This document shows, in pieces, positions 1 through 11,983 of a stretch of 64,000 bases of DNA (positions are counted from its first letter, which is position 1; every line of letters begins with the position of its first letter). The stretch covers positions 1,860,001 through 1,924,000 of the forward strand of contig CANUEZ040000213.1 of assembly GCA_948099385.1 (NCBI GenBank), in the 5' to 3' direction. A program made the translations under genes and the position numbers. A model generated the notes under the pieces. That model was given only the letters and a program-made list of their open reading frames with translations. It searched no databases and was not told the origin of the DNA. Source of the DNA: Fasciola hepatica (taxonomy: Eukaryota > Platyhelminthes > Trematoda > Plagiorchiida > Fasciolidae).

Positions 1-146
1 ATAAATTCCGGGTCGTTTTTCTTCTCTTTGAAGAGTATAGAACGAACACTTTAACGGATTTGCCATTTTTCACTTGGCGAACATGAGACAGTGTGAAGGG
101 AAAATGGAAAATAAGGAGTAATAAGTTCCATGTCACTTTTCACTAC
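1..146. other. Unassigned left edge
   Basis: No coding signal or repeat match to the rest of the window was seen here. The match to the R1 block starts at about 147, so this stretch is the flank of that repeat copy. Confidence 0.4.
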
Positions 147-868
147 AACGTTTCACGGACGTATTACCCTTTGGCAAATATCTATTCGACTTATCTCTTT
201 CCTCAACCAATTATTTCAGTTTCTTATCCTTATCCAGTGCCTACACATATTTAATGCCACTAGTTAGCCTGTGCTCGTCGAAGTACATTATTTTCACTTC
301 CGTAGCTCAATGAGGAGAAAATGCACCAGATTGTTTCTTCGGCATTGAAAATGAATTATCCATCATAATAAAATCGGAGCTTTAAGGGGGCAATTGTGAC
401 CACAGAACCATCAAGGTGTCAACGGTTTTTCTATTTTAAAAGCATAGACCAATTACGTTGATATACCAATCGCTATAAGATGAACACTCTCATGGGAAGC
501 ATAACCTGAAGCAGTATTCGGCAATAAAGTGGTCTTTCAAGAAGAAATTCGAATCTGACAGACTGGAAACATTGATATTCTGAACCCAATGAATTCTGCA
601 TTGTTTACTCTGATCCCCAGCAAGCCCAGTGATGATTCAAAGCAGACCAGAACAACCGGTGTAAAGAGATTTATTACCTTGAAGCCATTGTGACGATTTT
701 CCCTGTGAACTTCTCACTAAAGGTCACGCGTTTGGAAGCCCCTAAATATCGGTGTACATGACAGAACGTAAATCGATAGCTAAACCAATTAGAGACGAGT
801 TTGTGTAATTTATCCGCCATTACAACAGGTGTTTACCTTTGTTCGGCTTATGGGGCTTGCTTCAGAGC
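147..868 (+). repeat. Dispersed block R1, copy 1
   Basis: The sequence from the run beginning tttcacggacgtattaccct is found again at about 38,127-38,860, in part at 20,307-20,868, and reverse-complemented at 60,430-61,094. Substitutions are few and scattered. The block ends abruptly at about 868, where PLE2 sequence begins; in the other copies R1 runs on into a segment leading to the Gypsy element. R1 carries a small ORF on its minus strand (listed separately). Its origin is unknown. Confidence 0.8.
674..820 (-). CDS. Conserved 48-aa small ORF in block R1 (copy 1)
   Basis: The ORF starts MADKLHKLVSNW and ends MASR, closing at a TAA that overlaps a possible splice-donor-like string (AAG|GTAATA). 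It is open in all four R1 copies: here, 20,614-20,808 (extended to 64 codons because the stop is changed), 38,655-38,801 and 60,472-60,618. Two sequence types exist: copies 1 and 2 read FCHVHRY and LGASKRVTF, copies 3 and 4 read FCDVHRY or similar and LGASKLVTS. I recognise no family. It may be a real short protein, the first exon of a captured gene, or a chance ORF preserved by recent duplication. Confidence 0.3.
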   Translation of the reverse strand: MADKLHKLVSNWFSYRFTFCHVHRYLGASKRVTFSEKFTGKIVTMASR

Positions 869-1998
869 GGCGTAGCTTTCGATATATTCACATAAATAAC
901 CTATGGCTTCATCGATTGAGACGTTGGTAAAGGGTGTACCGGCATCTAACAATAGTATCCACCGATCTTTCACATTCAGTTCTGTTACGCAGCTTATAAG
1001 TTCAAATGTGTCGTTCGGACTGTGCTTCCATATTTTCTGTCGAACCGGTTCCAGCAGAATGGTCAACCATTTGGCGACTGCGTGGTACGGTGAATTGCAC
1101 ATGTCAAGCATAGGTCTTAAGCAGACCACATTCTAATGAACTGTTGGATATCCATATAATCTGGGAACGATGGTCCCTGTAGGCTGCATCTGTTCAAAGG
1201 TAGACGAGTCTGTTATGCAATTTTGTATAATTTGTTTTGAGGTGTGGGACAGAGATCTCTCTCTGTTATTAGTGTTTATCCTTCACTAATGCCATTTTCA
1301 AGAACTCGGATGTATCATTCAAAATTTTTCCTATTTTTGTGGTGCAGCCTGGCTTATTCGGAAGTACCATACCTGCACCCTTGTCACTATTCTTTTGTAA
1401 TTCTCTCGGAAGTTTACACGTTCCGTCCCTAATACTTCACTTGTTGATGGCTTATCTGTATGTTATTGATGACTCGTATACATAAAGGTAGATTTCAGAT
1501 TATGGGGTTCCAACTGTGACGAAGGAAGTAAGCTGGACAACAGAGTGTATAGATTCTCAGATCACACCCCCAAAATCTAGTTGTTTACTCTGGTTGCTTG
1601 AGCAGCAGCATTTGGGTCTCAAAGATAACACCTCTAGCAATGTATTATCTAGCTCCAGTTCAGATAAATTTTGCATAAAACTTTCAGCTTCCGATGGGAA
1701 CTTACTCGTTGGTAACAATTCCTCTATCCGTTTAGAAAATATTTGACGTTTTGAATTCACTTGTTTTTGCACAGTTGACGGAACATATTCGTCAAAGAAT
1801 TGCATTTCTTCCAATGTTAGTTGACCAGGAAAACGAGGTGACACAAATAAACTTTCTGACTCCACAGTATGTATACACACAGTATCTTGCGCATGAAGTG
1901 CTTGGAACCGAAATGACATGCTCGATATGAATAGCCGGTTTTTTGTCAAAACAGTAAAGTACAGCCTCGTAAATACAGACCCCTAATACGTTCCTCAA
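867..1998 (-). pseudogene. Penelope-like element family 2 (PLE2), 5' half, decayed
   Basis: Read on the minus strand, the pieces appear in the PLE order. First comes an N-terminal region around 1,557-1,949 containing LLEVLSLRPKC, the counterpart of the conserved N-terminal motif of PLE proteins. Then a fingers segment near 1,290-1,390 reads GAGMVLPNKPG, followed by a LYGYPTVH-like segment near 1,150. The palm region at 848-1,129 contains SPYHAVAKWLTILLEPV, and motif A reads LLLDAGTPFTNVS. Several frameshifts and stops separate these pieces. The copy stops just after motif A, where it abuts block R1. The matching 3' half of the family, from LEPVRQK through the endonuclease, is at 52,026-53,391 and 46,015-47,380. 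This copy is clearly non-functional. Confidence 0.8.
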
Positions 1999-2392
1999 GG
2001 AACTAAAAGTGATCTCTCGCCAGTGCCACTTTCGTAAGGAACTTAATGTAATAGTAAAGTTCTTTTATGATGGATGGGTGTGTGAGCTGTTTCAATTGTA
2101 CCGTTATTCCACTGAGCACATTTCGAGAACACACATTCTCCGACTGGTCCAATCCCTTCACTTGCATTATTATATTGTGATTAAACTGCTTGCGTATGAA
2201 TCACTTGAAATAATCCCACTGCTTGAGCCAGGATTTGTGGTGTTCTTCAGTCGTCCAAAAAGGAAGGAAAGACTATCCAAACAAGAATGGGTTAATGGTT
2301 CAGATAAAATCTCACCCTTATTTGTCAAAATACGAGAATGGAATGGACCTACAGAATTTCTAGGTAACAAAGGGGGATAGATTGATGTGTGT
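1999..2392. other. Unassigned sequence upstream of PLE2
   Basis: This may hold the PLE2 5' leader. Opposing ORFs of 123 codons (plus, 2,009-2,380) and 66 codons (minus, 2,170-2,370) overlap here. Neither resembles a family I can name. Confidence 0.3.
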
Positions 2393-2866
2393 TAATTCAG
2401 CTTTGGTGGACAGCCAAGTCACTTTGGCAGTTAGAGCTGGAGCGATACCAAGCCCCAAGGCTTGAGACGACACAAACTCGGGCGATAGGACAACCAATCG
2501 AAGGAGTGGACTGACCGAAATGTGATGAATCTTGTCAGTGTTGCTTAAGCCTCAAGGGGTGGTTGCCCACACAAGTTGAGCCAATGCGTTGTGGGCCACT
2601 TGTGGCCACATGGGACAGTGGAATATTATATGGAATAATGTAGTATTATCCTGCACAGGAAGCCAAGGAATCAGTACACGGGTACGGCACACGACGTACT
2701 GTAGTGTTTCACATATTGCGCGCAGGTATGTACACTGTCTTAGTGAGTGAATACCACAAAAATGATAAAAGTCACATGAATGGTCAGTCATGTATACCGC
2801 AGACAACAGCCTATATATATTCTTTGTTTTTCGTTGATAAACGAGATCGCTCAACGGCAGAAGGGT
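2393..2866 (-). repeat. Probable dispersed-repeat remnant with 100-codon ORF
   Basis: A minus-strand ORF at 2,552-2,854 ends in a segment reading CPMWPQVAHNALAQLVWA. The tail, composition and lack of exon signals suggest a transposable-element remnant rather than a host gene, but no diagnostic domain is present. I could not find a second copy in this window. Confidence 0.3.
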
Positions 2867-3395
2867 TTTCTCACTAGAGTTAGTGAGACAGAATAAAACA
2901 CAGTCACCTGTATTCCGGACCTTTTTGCTGCATCTTCACTAGTGCCTACTGCCGTCAATGTGATCATTCATAAATGGTGAATTGACCAGTTTCATAAGAC
3001 CAAAGGGAAGCACACAACCTGAATCACACAACAAGGGTTTGCAACTAGAAACAGATTATCAAGGCAAAACTGACGTAATTAGCCGCTTTCGCTGTTTGTA
3101 CTGTTGAGGTTAGTGATGGTTATTTGCTAACCCCTCCGCGTGTCTCAGTAGTCTTTGATTGTTTGTAACGCAGATGACGGTGATCGTCGTGCTCGAATAA
3201 ACGCAGTGCTTGGTGTTCTGCAGGTTCTGCGTAAAGGATAGTTCCAGGGTTCGGTATTCAGTCAGTTACGTCACCGATTTTGTTTCCGCCAACTCATCGC
3301 TCTTTGTGGCCAAACCGGAATGTGCTCGACCATTCGGTTACGCCATGGTCTCTTCGTTCTGCCAATGTACAGGTGGCTGCGCACCTGCAGTTGAA

Positions 3396-5394
3396 TCAGT
3401 AAATGTAACTAGAAATGGAGTGAACAGGCCGTGGTTTTTTCACCGACGGCATTTTCATCCGGGAGGTAGAGAAAATGATTACTTTTGCAGGGTAATAAGT
3501 ACGATTAACTGCACAGTCGAAGGATCTGCTGGGTAGGCTGTTGCTGCCATCACACCTGTAAAGTAACCAAAGGAAGGCCGTTACTTTTGGCACGATGGTC
3601 ACCTTCGCTCTGTTCGGAAGTGGCTGAGTGTTTGAATATAAATCATTCTGGATACCCGTTCGCCTCAGAAGTTCTTTGAAAATGGGCGGCAACTTTCTTC
3701 CAGGGTGTCGGTTGAGCATATTTCACGCTCCCTGTGGAATGTGGTTCGGACAAAGCCGATTCTGTACTTTATGGGAGGAAAGCTGATAAAAAGAAGGCAC
3801 AGTCCTGACCAAGCAGTTTAACGATGGGCTGGTCTAGGCTTCTATCCATCTTTCCGGCAGGTAATTCCAACACCCAGAAATGTGACGATGTAGTTGACTT
3901 CCTCGTTTTTGGCTAACTGAATGGTCGTTTGTTTGGAATTGAAGTGATGGAACATGTTTTCAAACTGGTCCTTGGTGTTCACAGTGAAGAAGATATCGTG
4001 TAGTGAGCAGACTGTAGGCAGCCAAATAGTTGTCCGATTACTAAGGTTTGGACTCATGGGCTATTTTTAGTGTTCGCTGTTTCATATCCTTCATGTGCAA
4101 ACCCCGGGCGGAAATCGCTGGTCAATGCAAGCTACAATGGTCCAAGTAAAGTCGGTAGAGATTAACTCGAGATACGGTTTTTCCCATATTTTGTTCTAGG
4201 TGTGAGACAAATTTAACTGCCAGAAAGGGCCCCAGCGAACTACCCATGGCAGCTCCGTCAGTCAGTCGATATTCTTGTACGAGGAGATAGTATTATACTT
4301 CCGAGATGCACAATAATAATGATCGAAACAGCTTGTTATTTGGTAATCCAATATTCAAGTCGTTATCATCGGGAAGTTGATGAACTATGTCAACGGCCTT
4401 CGGAACTGAGTTAATTGTAAAGAGTGACTTAACATTCATGGTGAGTAAGTACTTATTGTGAATGTTCAAATCTCTCAACAGGCCACATCTTTAATAACTA
4501 TTCTTCACCATGATTTTTCCAAATAAATACCTCGCCGGTTTAAGCCGTTCCCCAAGCCACTTTGCCAGTTTGCGTTGCAAGGAGTTGGCCGTGGACAACG
4601 CTGGTCGAAATGGTATACCTTCATTGCGTACTTTTGGTAGGCCGTGCATATGTGGTATATGACTTACTGTACATTTTAGAACCTCGGCCGTGGATTCTGA
4701 GATAAGTTTAGCTTTTGCGAGGTCTGGTTGTGTCTTTATTTTTCTCTTTTATAGTTCTTTGGAGAAGTTAGTCTTAGGGACCGGTTTGAATTTTGTTTCA
4801 TCTTCTAGGATCATCGCCATTTTGTCTCTGTAGAATACTTTGTTCAGAACAGCTACACTAGATCCCTTGTCTGATTGGAAAAGTATCAATGCCGAGTTCC
4901 TTCTGAGCTGGTTTATGGCTTCGTAATGGTCTTTTGTCAATAGACAATTTCATTTGTGGTACTCGTTTGATACGCTGCTCAAAATCTACCATTTTTGCTT
5001 TGAACCATCCCACAGCTTCCTCACCCGTTAGTTGTTAGTCAGCTCTTCGAAGAATGATTCAAGTCTGATCTGTGAGTCAATAAGAGTAGTCTATTTTGGA
5101 GGAACACAATGATTTACACCACAAGACAACAGCCGATTCCTGTTATAAGAATCAAGTTGTGTTGTTTACTTATGGTCTTACGAGAATGTCCAATCAACCT
5201 CTTATAAATAAACACCTTCTCCGGAAAATGTACTGGTGAATATACAGATAAATGTTCCGGACTACACTTTGCGATCCAATTCTGTTGACTTCCTTCTTCA
5301 AATTACCACTTGATTTTCTTGAATGATGCCTTGTTACACATAGATGATTATCCACTGCGTACGTCAGTTCATACGCTCCTGTTAGACAAAGCAC
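3396..5394 (-). pseudogene. Penelope-like element family 3 (PLE3), nearly full-length but decayed
   Basis: The minus strand reads through most PLE landmarks in order. An N-terminal segment near 5,040-5,110 reads LLSCGVNHCVPPK and is followed by WFKAKM-like and VDFEQRIKRVPQMK-like pieces (about 4,960-5,020). Fingers at 4,749-4,940 contain ILFQSDKGSSVAVLNK. A GLPKVRNEGIPFRPAL segment lies near 4,590-4,650. Motif A near 4,400-4,440 reads LTMNVKSLFTI, with Asn where PLEs have the catalytic Asp. Motif B near 4,200-4,262 reads TDGAAMGSSLGPFLA. Motif C at about 3,980-4,010 is SLHDIFF in place of YVDD. A thumb segment ends FLGVGITCRKDG. The RT-endonuclease linker lies at 3,396-3,719 (YYPAKVI...PSVKKPRP). 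Stops and frameshifts are frequent. Residues differ widely from PLE1 and PLE2, so this is a separate, older lineage. Confidence 0.85.
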
Positions 5395-7700
5395 TGTGTT
5401 CGTGTAACAATAAACCCTCGATTAAAAACTGAGAACGACAACTAACCTGGTTTATACACGGACTGAGAGCGGTCGTGATTTGGTCGAACTAGACGAAGAA
5501 AACTTCTGGCTTGGCAGATCTGATCAAACAGCCAGATCACACGCAGCCGAACCAAAAAAGCAAACATCATGGAGAAATGGATCTCTTCTGGGTTGAACAA
5601 CTCACAAAACCATCCCTGCAGGTCCCTGATCCATCGCTTTCATGATTTACCACAGCTTCAACGCGAACTCTGTTAGTGAACGTCTTACCTCATTGTAGCT
5701 CATCATAAAAATTCAAAAAAGTCAGCTAACACGGGAAGACGTCATTCCGCTCACAAAGAAACAAGAATGGCTTTTGTATGCTTGATTTATACAACGTGAT
5801 GTAATTAAACCTTGGATAAAACACCAAAAACAAGCTTGTTTTCTATCCTGGATCGTTTCAATGAATGACATGAGTCATGTTTTCGAATGAAAAAAGCAAG
5901 ACACTTCTAAAAGAGCGGCCTGAATAAATTACCTTCAAATAGTGCTTTCTCCCAGTTGCCCTTCACTGGTATTCGGAAGTATAACTTGAGCGATGAAGAC
6001 GTGCTTTAAATTATTGTGATACTAACTCTCAGTTATCAGTCCGACCATGTAAAAATTATCCATGTGATACTTTGCTAGTTTCTCTTATACGATAAGATTC
6101 AGCATCTAGTGTCAACGCTTATTACACACTGGAACTCCACGAAAGAACCTCACAGCTGTTTCGCTATCAGCTGCACTTCAGATGCTTTGAATCCTAAATG
6201 AAACTTGAATCAAAGGTGCAGCATTATGAGTTCCACACTTGTATACGGCAGTTCCGAGGTCTCAAAATCCCGGTCATATCAACACCATCGTATGGAAAAC
6301 CCACTTGACATTGCCCTTGAGAACTACTGGAGCGTCATACACCAGTTTGACTGTGAGATTTTCGTGAAATAGCCCTAAGCCCATATCTTATGAATAGACA
6401 AGTTTCAGTTGGGAAAGGTCAGCCGTTACGCGTAGAACTCGGTCGTTAGCATTTCACACCCGAGAAGTATAAACCACTAACTGGTGGATCAGAAAAGCTC
6501 ATATTTCATTGTAAAAAAACATTCTGCTATGACCCGGCAATTCACATACCTGTGATGATTCAACTCGGTCAAATACTGCCAGCGCTCTTCTTGTAAGTGT
6601 ATTGGCCGTCTGTATCTTTGGGGTCTGCTCCACACAGTTTATTCGTAAGTCTTTCGGAGGAACATATTTACAAAACTAAATCCGGAAACGAATTTTACTC
6701 TAGAAATAAATGATTAGAGCCCACACTAGATGAGAAAGCAGAAAATACAAATAAAAGCTCAAACTCAGCGAGTATTCAATTATACCTGTCGGGATCAATG
6801 GTAGTTATTTTACACCTTCAGCAAAAGCCGAAATCACTGACCTCAGTTTAGAGTAGTCGAATTCATTTTACAGCCTATCGTCACTTCACAAATTACGTTC
6901 AAAAATCCGGCTGTAAAGTTAAAATCAGCCGTTTATCGGGATTGGCAGCATAATTTTATTTGTTGCTCCCGGGGTGACAATATGTTTGTTCAAAAACACC
7001 GGCTCATTAAAATAGTGGTGAAATATGTCTTACGAAACAACCAAAGTTCTGTTCCCCGAATCAGTCAATAAGATTTAGTTCGTCATGCTGACAGAGTACA
7101 CAGGCTACCCAGATCAGACAGGTGGGCAGAGCCTAACAGATTTTCTATCACGAACCTGTTCGAACAGCGAATTTATTTCATAGGTTTTATTGATACTTTT
7201 TGCTTATGGAGTAAAACCAGCCCCATAGTAGATGTGAAAGATCTGTGATTTATTGTAAAGTTACTGTGAGACTAGAGATCCCAACGCATCTGTTCAGGTG
7301 GAAGTGGGTTAATACGGAGCACTAGTATATCAACAAAATTATGATTTCTTCAAAAGTGGCCACTCCTTTTATATCAGATGGGAAACAAAAGCGCTCAAAG
7401 TCGAAACAATGAACCAAAGATAACCATAAATAAGAGATCATCCGCCAGTGACGTGATGCATTCGATGCGAAAACTCATGTAGAAATCTGAGACGGCTCCG
7501 GGAATATAAAATTTCTATGTAGAAGAAGAATAAATGTCAAAGTCCGTGTAAATGACAAATCTTATTTACCCAAAGGAAAAAAATAAGGTTGCACAGAGAA
7601 ACGAATATTTGTAATTATTGAAGTAGGCGAATTTGCGAACTATTCACGGGCCCAGGAACCAGTTGTAATTACTTTTGCACTCATTCAAACAATAATCCCG
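5395..7700. other. No gene recognised
   Basis: About 2.3 kb without a long ORF, clear exon signals or matches to the repeat blocks elsewhere in the window. It is AT-rich and looks like intergenic or intronic DNA. Confidence 0.5.
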
Positions 7701-7707
7701 TGGACAG

Positions 7708-7908
7708 GTGTGTTTGACTTTCCCGGAGACAGGAGGACATTTTCCTATCCTTCTTCGCAAGGGAACAGTTCACACTATCAAAGACACAATCTTGCAACAC
7801 TTGTTTGATAGTAGACAGCCAATCGATTCGGTGACGGTCGTCACCACTTGTGCAGTTCACAGCAAACGACCACGTAGGCAGTTACGCTTGATGGCAGAAG
7901 CCGTATAA
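7708..7908 (+). CDS. Hypothetical 66-codon ORF or exon
   Basis: The ORF begins MCLTFPETGGHFPI and ends RQLRLMAEAV. It is richer in G and C than its surroundings and open over 200 nt, but codon use gives no decisive signal. No family is recognised. It could be part of a multi-exon gene or chance. Confidence 0.2.
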   Translation: MCLTFPETGGHFPILLRKGTVHTIKDTILQHLFDSRQPIDSVTVVTTCAVHSKRPRRQLRLMAEAV

Positions 7909-8556
7909 GTTCGAAGTTGAGAGCCACGGCAACCACAATAACAGTTTCGTGGGACGGTCTTGTGGAATCGTTGTTGTTGTTTCCGTGGCCATAACAAGAG
8001 TTTCCCTCTGTACTTTCTATTGTCAAACTCATCAATCTTATGACATTTCACGCACCCAACTTTAGCACATGTCTACTCCTTCTTACCGGCCACACAATTC
8101 ACATATAATTTCACACCAGAATTGAAAAGGATCATTAGATTTTAGTATGTAGTAAAGACCCCGGACTTATTGCATGTTTATTCAACTCTGTTATCTAGAA
8201 CTATTTGCAAATGATAGATCATATTATCTAGAACAATATTTATTCCCAGTTACTCCGTACTACGTAATAAATGCCTAAAGGATGAAGTGAAAAGAATTTT
8301 CTTTGTGCAGCATGCCTTTTCATGAATCAATGGAAATTTTCATTGAGATTGTGTTAGAATTGATTCCTGGTATCCTAGACAGAGTTTTCTAATACTTCAA
8401 ATAAATGGACATTTTATAAGTTTGAATGATTCGATGAGAGCGCAGAAATCAAAACAAATGATTTGGGCGAAAGGAGTTGTTCAGTACGTGATGGATTAAT
8501 CATGATGACCCGAGCAGTGGGTTGAACAGTCCGATGCTTTTCGTTCGGTAATACTG

Positions 8557-8772
8557 GTGTGGGTGTGTGCAAGTGTTTACTATAAAAGCTTGAAAAACGA
8601 AGGTGAAAATTACATAAATCTACGGCAGAGGAACTGCACTTTCCTGGGTCATTTTGAACGGAGTGTGTCGTTAGACGATCTACCGGCAAACATCATTCGT
8701 TCCGTTATCGCTCACGTGATTATTCGCACACACGATTCTATTGGATACGCTCGTTATAGCGGAATATATTAA
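8557..8772 (+). CDS. Candidate 3' terminal exon, unknown protein
   Basis: The reading frame ends in a segment containing LDDLPANIIRSVIAHVI followed by RTHDSIGYARYSGIY and a TAA. An AATAAA poly(A) signal lies at 8,777-8,782, five bases past the stop. The combination of a coherent peptide and an adjacent poly(A) signal suggests a last exon. The ATG at 8,557 is not necessarily a start; a splice acceptor may lie downstream (for example ...aaaag at about 8,588). No family is recognised and the call is weak. Confidence 0.25.
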   Translation: MWVCASVYYKSLKNEGENYINLRQRNCTFLGHFERSVSLDDLPANIIRSVIAHVIIRTHDSIGYARYSGIY

Positions 8773-8776
8773 GCAA

Positions 8777-8782
8777 AATAAA
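8777..8782 (+). promoter_or_regulatory. Possible poly(A) signal AATAAA
   Basis: The canonical hexamer lies directly after the stop of the candidate terminal exon. In AT-rich DNA such hexamers also occur by chance. Confidence 0.25.
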
Positions 8783-10083
8783 TTTAATAATATTATCATC
8801 CTTCTTGTCAGTTTCAAACTTGCTGAGCAAACTAGTGAGTCGCTGTTCTCTTTCTGGTCCTCGGTTTAGAGCTAAACAGTCATATTCCAAGAGGTATGTT
8901 CATAAACCCGAGTGCAATTTCCTTAAACTAAAAATGATTTATTTTATAAATGGTAAACTGTTGTGAACCTGCAGGACAAATTGTAAATTAGTCTGTCTGT
9001 GAAATGTTTGCTTTCCATGCTGAATAAGTTCTCATTAAATGAGATGTTAGATTACGTATCCGCCGTGATATGGTGCCCGCAATACCTCACGACAGAGGAA
9101 AAAGGGCATTTCCCAGGTCTAGCAACCTTGAAGTAAAAGATTACATATCTTAGCGCACTTTATTCGTCTATCCGTGTATGGTCACATTTTGTGGCAGAGA
9201 CAAGGGTAATAAATTGAAGAAAGTTAGTCCGGCTTCCAGTGCCCTTCATGTGACTGGTCTCTCCACTGGTCTCCCACAACAACCGTTATAACTCCCATAA
9301 TGACTTGCTTAAAGCTGTCAACTATTCTCAACTGGTCACTAATTAATGTTTATGCAATCAGGATGCGACTCTTTTGGTATGCACACAGCATTTCTGTGTA
9401 GCAAGCTGTATAGCCTGCTTTAGGACGTTAAGCTTTAGGCCTTTCAGCGAAGGATGAATTACCTAAGGTCGGCCATCCAGCGCGGTCTTTGCTTTCAGCA
9501 TCTTCGTGCAGATACAGACGGACACCTTAGAAAACTTCATCTTCACTAGAGAATCAGGTGAGATAAGAAACAGTTGTATGGGACGGATTTTGGAATGGTC
9601 TGTGGTTTCAAAACTGCCAAACTAGATAACAGTATGATGTGTTTTACTGCCCCATTTTGTTCGTTCTCTTGTGGAACTTGACGAAACATATCATTCGATT
9701 GCCTTGCTACACTGACTGACCGTTGAAGAACACTAGCCTATGCTACTATCAACCCTCACTTTCAAAAGTATTGTCAGAGCAATTGCAAGGCTAACTGTTT
9801 GGTGAGGGTCGGATCAAAACTGAACCTAGTTAGGGGCGACTACTTGCATTCTGAACTCCAAATTCTTTCACAATCTAGGGCGACCATAGCGTGAAAAACT
9901 TTCACATATGCTAATTTTTGAGTGTCTAGAAAAAAAGGTGCATGAATGAAATGTGTTGTGAGTACTTACCAGTGACACAGAATTATCCATGGATCTTCTA
10001 ATTATCTAAAGTCTTGGTTATAAAGAGTAAGCTGTTTCGTTCCGTCCCACCAGCTCTAGTGAGAAGTCTATTCCGCTTACGAA
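8783..10083. other. No gene recognised
   Basis: No sizeable ORF, repeat-block match or recognisable motif was found in this 1.3-kb stretch. Confidence 0.45.
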
Positions 10084-10344
10084 TCATCTTATTTTATCAG
10101 CTAGAAACACATCGTTTATATAGGAAGAAACAATCATTGACGTCAGTCGTTGCAACGCATAAGTAGCCTGTCCTCTTATTGGTTGATTGATCACACGACC
10201 AGCTGCCATTTGACGGGAATCCGTTCGCGTCTCATCGATTCGCTGCATTGTCATTCGAGCATCCGCTGGCACAAGCACTGACTTGGATTCCGGCCAGGCG
10301 CTGACATGCCGATTACTGACGGGACATGGCGTGCTATCGACCAT
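10084..10344 (-). CDS. Hypothetical 86-codon ORF
   Basis: The frame starts MVDSTPCPVSNRHVSAW and ends VFLADKIR. It is relatively GC-rich compared with its flanks. No domain is recognised, and no homologous copy occurs in this window. It might be an exon, or part of a promoter or LTR-type sequence (tataaac lies near 10,115 on the minus strand). Low confidence. Confidence 0.2.
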   Translation of the reverse strand: MVDSTPCPVSNRHVSAWPESKSVLVPADARMTMQRIDETRTDSRQMAAGRVINQPIRGQATYALQRLTSMIVSSYINDVFLADKIR

Positions 10345-11541
10345 GAGTCAGCCCATACCCTCACATAAGCTTTCATAAATTAGGTTTAAAATCAGTAGAT
10401 TTTATAATCTTATGTCATTGGGTGTCAACTGGTGCATGAGCTTGTACTCGTGGTAGGGCAGAAGAGTGAACTGAACCTGCACTCCCATTATCATTATCCG
10501 TGGTGGTGGAATCATTTAAGGTCCATATGGTATTAACTCATTAGTCATGTTTGCTTCACCGAAGAAATAACATTTCCGCTATTTTGACTGATGTATACGG
10601 GGTGATGATACCAGAGTGTTCTTAGTGTAAAAACGAATATCTTATTTGCCAAGAGCGTTTCTGTTTGCCTTTGAAGTACTAGGTCTTCTGAAATAATAAT
10701 AAACAAATATTACACAACTCCTGTTCGTCCAAATGATTTGTTTCCTATTCAATTAGAACCAATCTAGTAAAGGAGTTGGTACTTATCTGAAATGACTCAG
10801 TTGTCGTATTTCCAACTAAATCATGCACTTTCATAAGATTTTGCCTCTTTTGGGTAACGAAGTGATGAGCACATGTTCCATATTCTACAGAGGGGTCAAA
10901 CTACCTCCTGAAAACCTGTATTTGTGTGGATTTCTGATGGCCAATCCTGGAGAATTTCCAAAAACCAAGCACTAAAAAACGACCTACTCAACGTCGTCTA
11001 CTTCCAAACACTTTTCAAAGATAAAAATTTTTTTTGTGTCTCGGTCTTACCCCCACGCATTTCTCATCCCTACTTCTAGCACAAACCGGTGGATGGTGGC
11101 AGATTTTGATCAAACCCTAGGTTCAATTGTGTATTTTTGTTTTTCAAAGACTAACTAAATCAGCGCGAAATATAACAGTGAGTGAGACAGCTACAAATCT
11201 ATTTTTGGGCAATAAACTCAACAAAATATGACACAAGATGATCTTGGGAAATTCTCTGTAGACCACAACGATGATGGTGCTGGTGATGGGTGACTTGTAC
11301 ACAACGTAAAACATGCTGAAAAAGATCTGAGGAAACAATTGATAACCCATTACCCATGAGGCAAGGTGGGAACGTCTTATGTTAGACGTATTCATGAAAA
11401 CCAAGAGAGAAATACCGGTAAACAGACTGTCGGTAAATTATCAGCTAGCACACCATCATCCGAAGTTGCTTGATTTTTGTTGCAGTGTGAATAGTTTTAC
11501 GATTTTAGTTGATCAACATGTGTTTTAATTCTAATCTGCAG
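10345..11541. other. No gene recognised
   Basis: An 86-codon minus-strand ORF at 11,144-11,404 is rich in hydrophobic residues from AT-rich sequence and is not supported by any motif. Confidence 0.4.
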
Positions 11542-11943
11542 ATGAATGAAGAGCAAAGGTCAGATGGCTTAATCAAAATAGATTATGAAGTGGATAAAAA
11601 AGAACCAATGACCCTTACTGTGAAATTTGGAGCAGGAATATAACAAGTCCGCCGTGGCAGCCATTCGGATGAACTCGAAGCTGTCAAACATCGAGGTGTG
11701 TTCGCGAATCAAATGGCAAATGCTCATTTGTTTTTCTATTGGTACACAGAACTAGCTTTTCGCATAGATATATTTGTGAGTGAATGGACAGTGATTTTCT
11801 TCTTTTTTGCAGTCTACTGTTTGTCCAACAAACCACTGTTTATGCGTAAGTTGATTTTCAGTGTAAAACTGAGTTTTCATTTATTTACAGGTTTAGTCGC
11901 TTCGTCTGAAAATGTTTCTCGTACCTTAAACCAAGCTGATTAA
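11542..11943 (+). pseudogene. Candidate three-exon gene fragment with short introns
   Basis: An acceptor-like ctgcag precedes a block starting ATGAATGAAGAGC at 11,542. A donor (GAG|gtgtgt) follows at 11,696. A second exon of 33 nt (11,813-11,845) is flanked by ttcttttttgcag and gtaag. A third starts at 11,891 after tttatttacag. Joining 11,542-11,695, 11,813-11,845 and 11,891-11,943 gives 240 nt in one frame ending in TAA, but an in-frame TAA at 11,641-11,643 interrupts exon 1. Both introns (117 and 45 nt) are multiples of three and lack in-frame stops, so unspliced read-through from 11,644 is equally open, which weakens the case. The peptide includes IKIDYEVDKKEPMTLTV. I recognise no family. 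Confidence 0.25.
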
Positions 11944-11983
11944 ACAACACTGAGTTTCATTGGTCATTCCTCCCTTTATGTGG

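Noticed and set aside
903..1136. Plus-strand 77-codon ORF
   Set aside because: It is the antisense shadow of the PLE2 reverse transcriptase, whose minus-strand reading carries the recognisable motifs.
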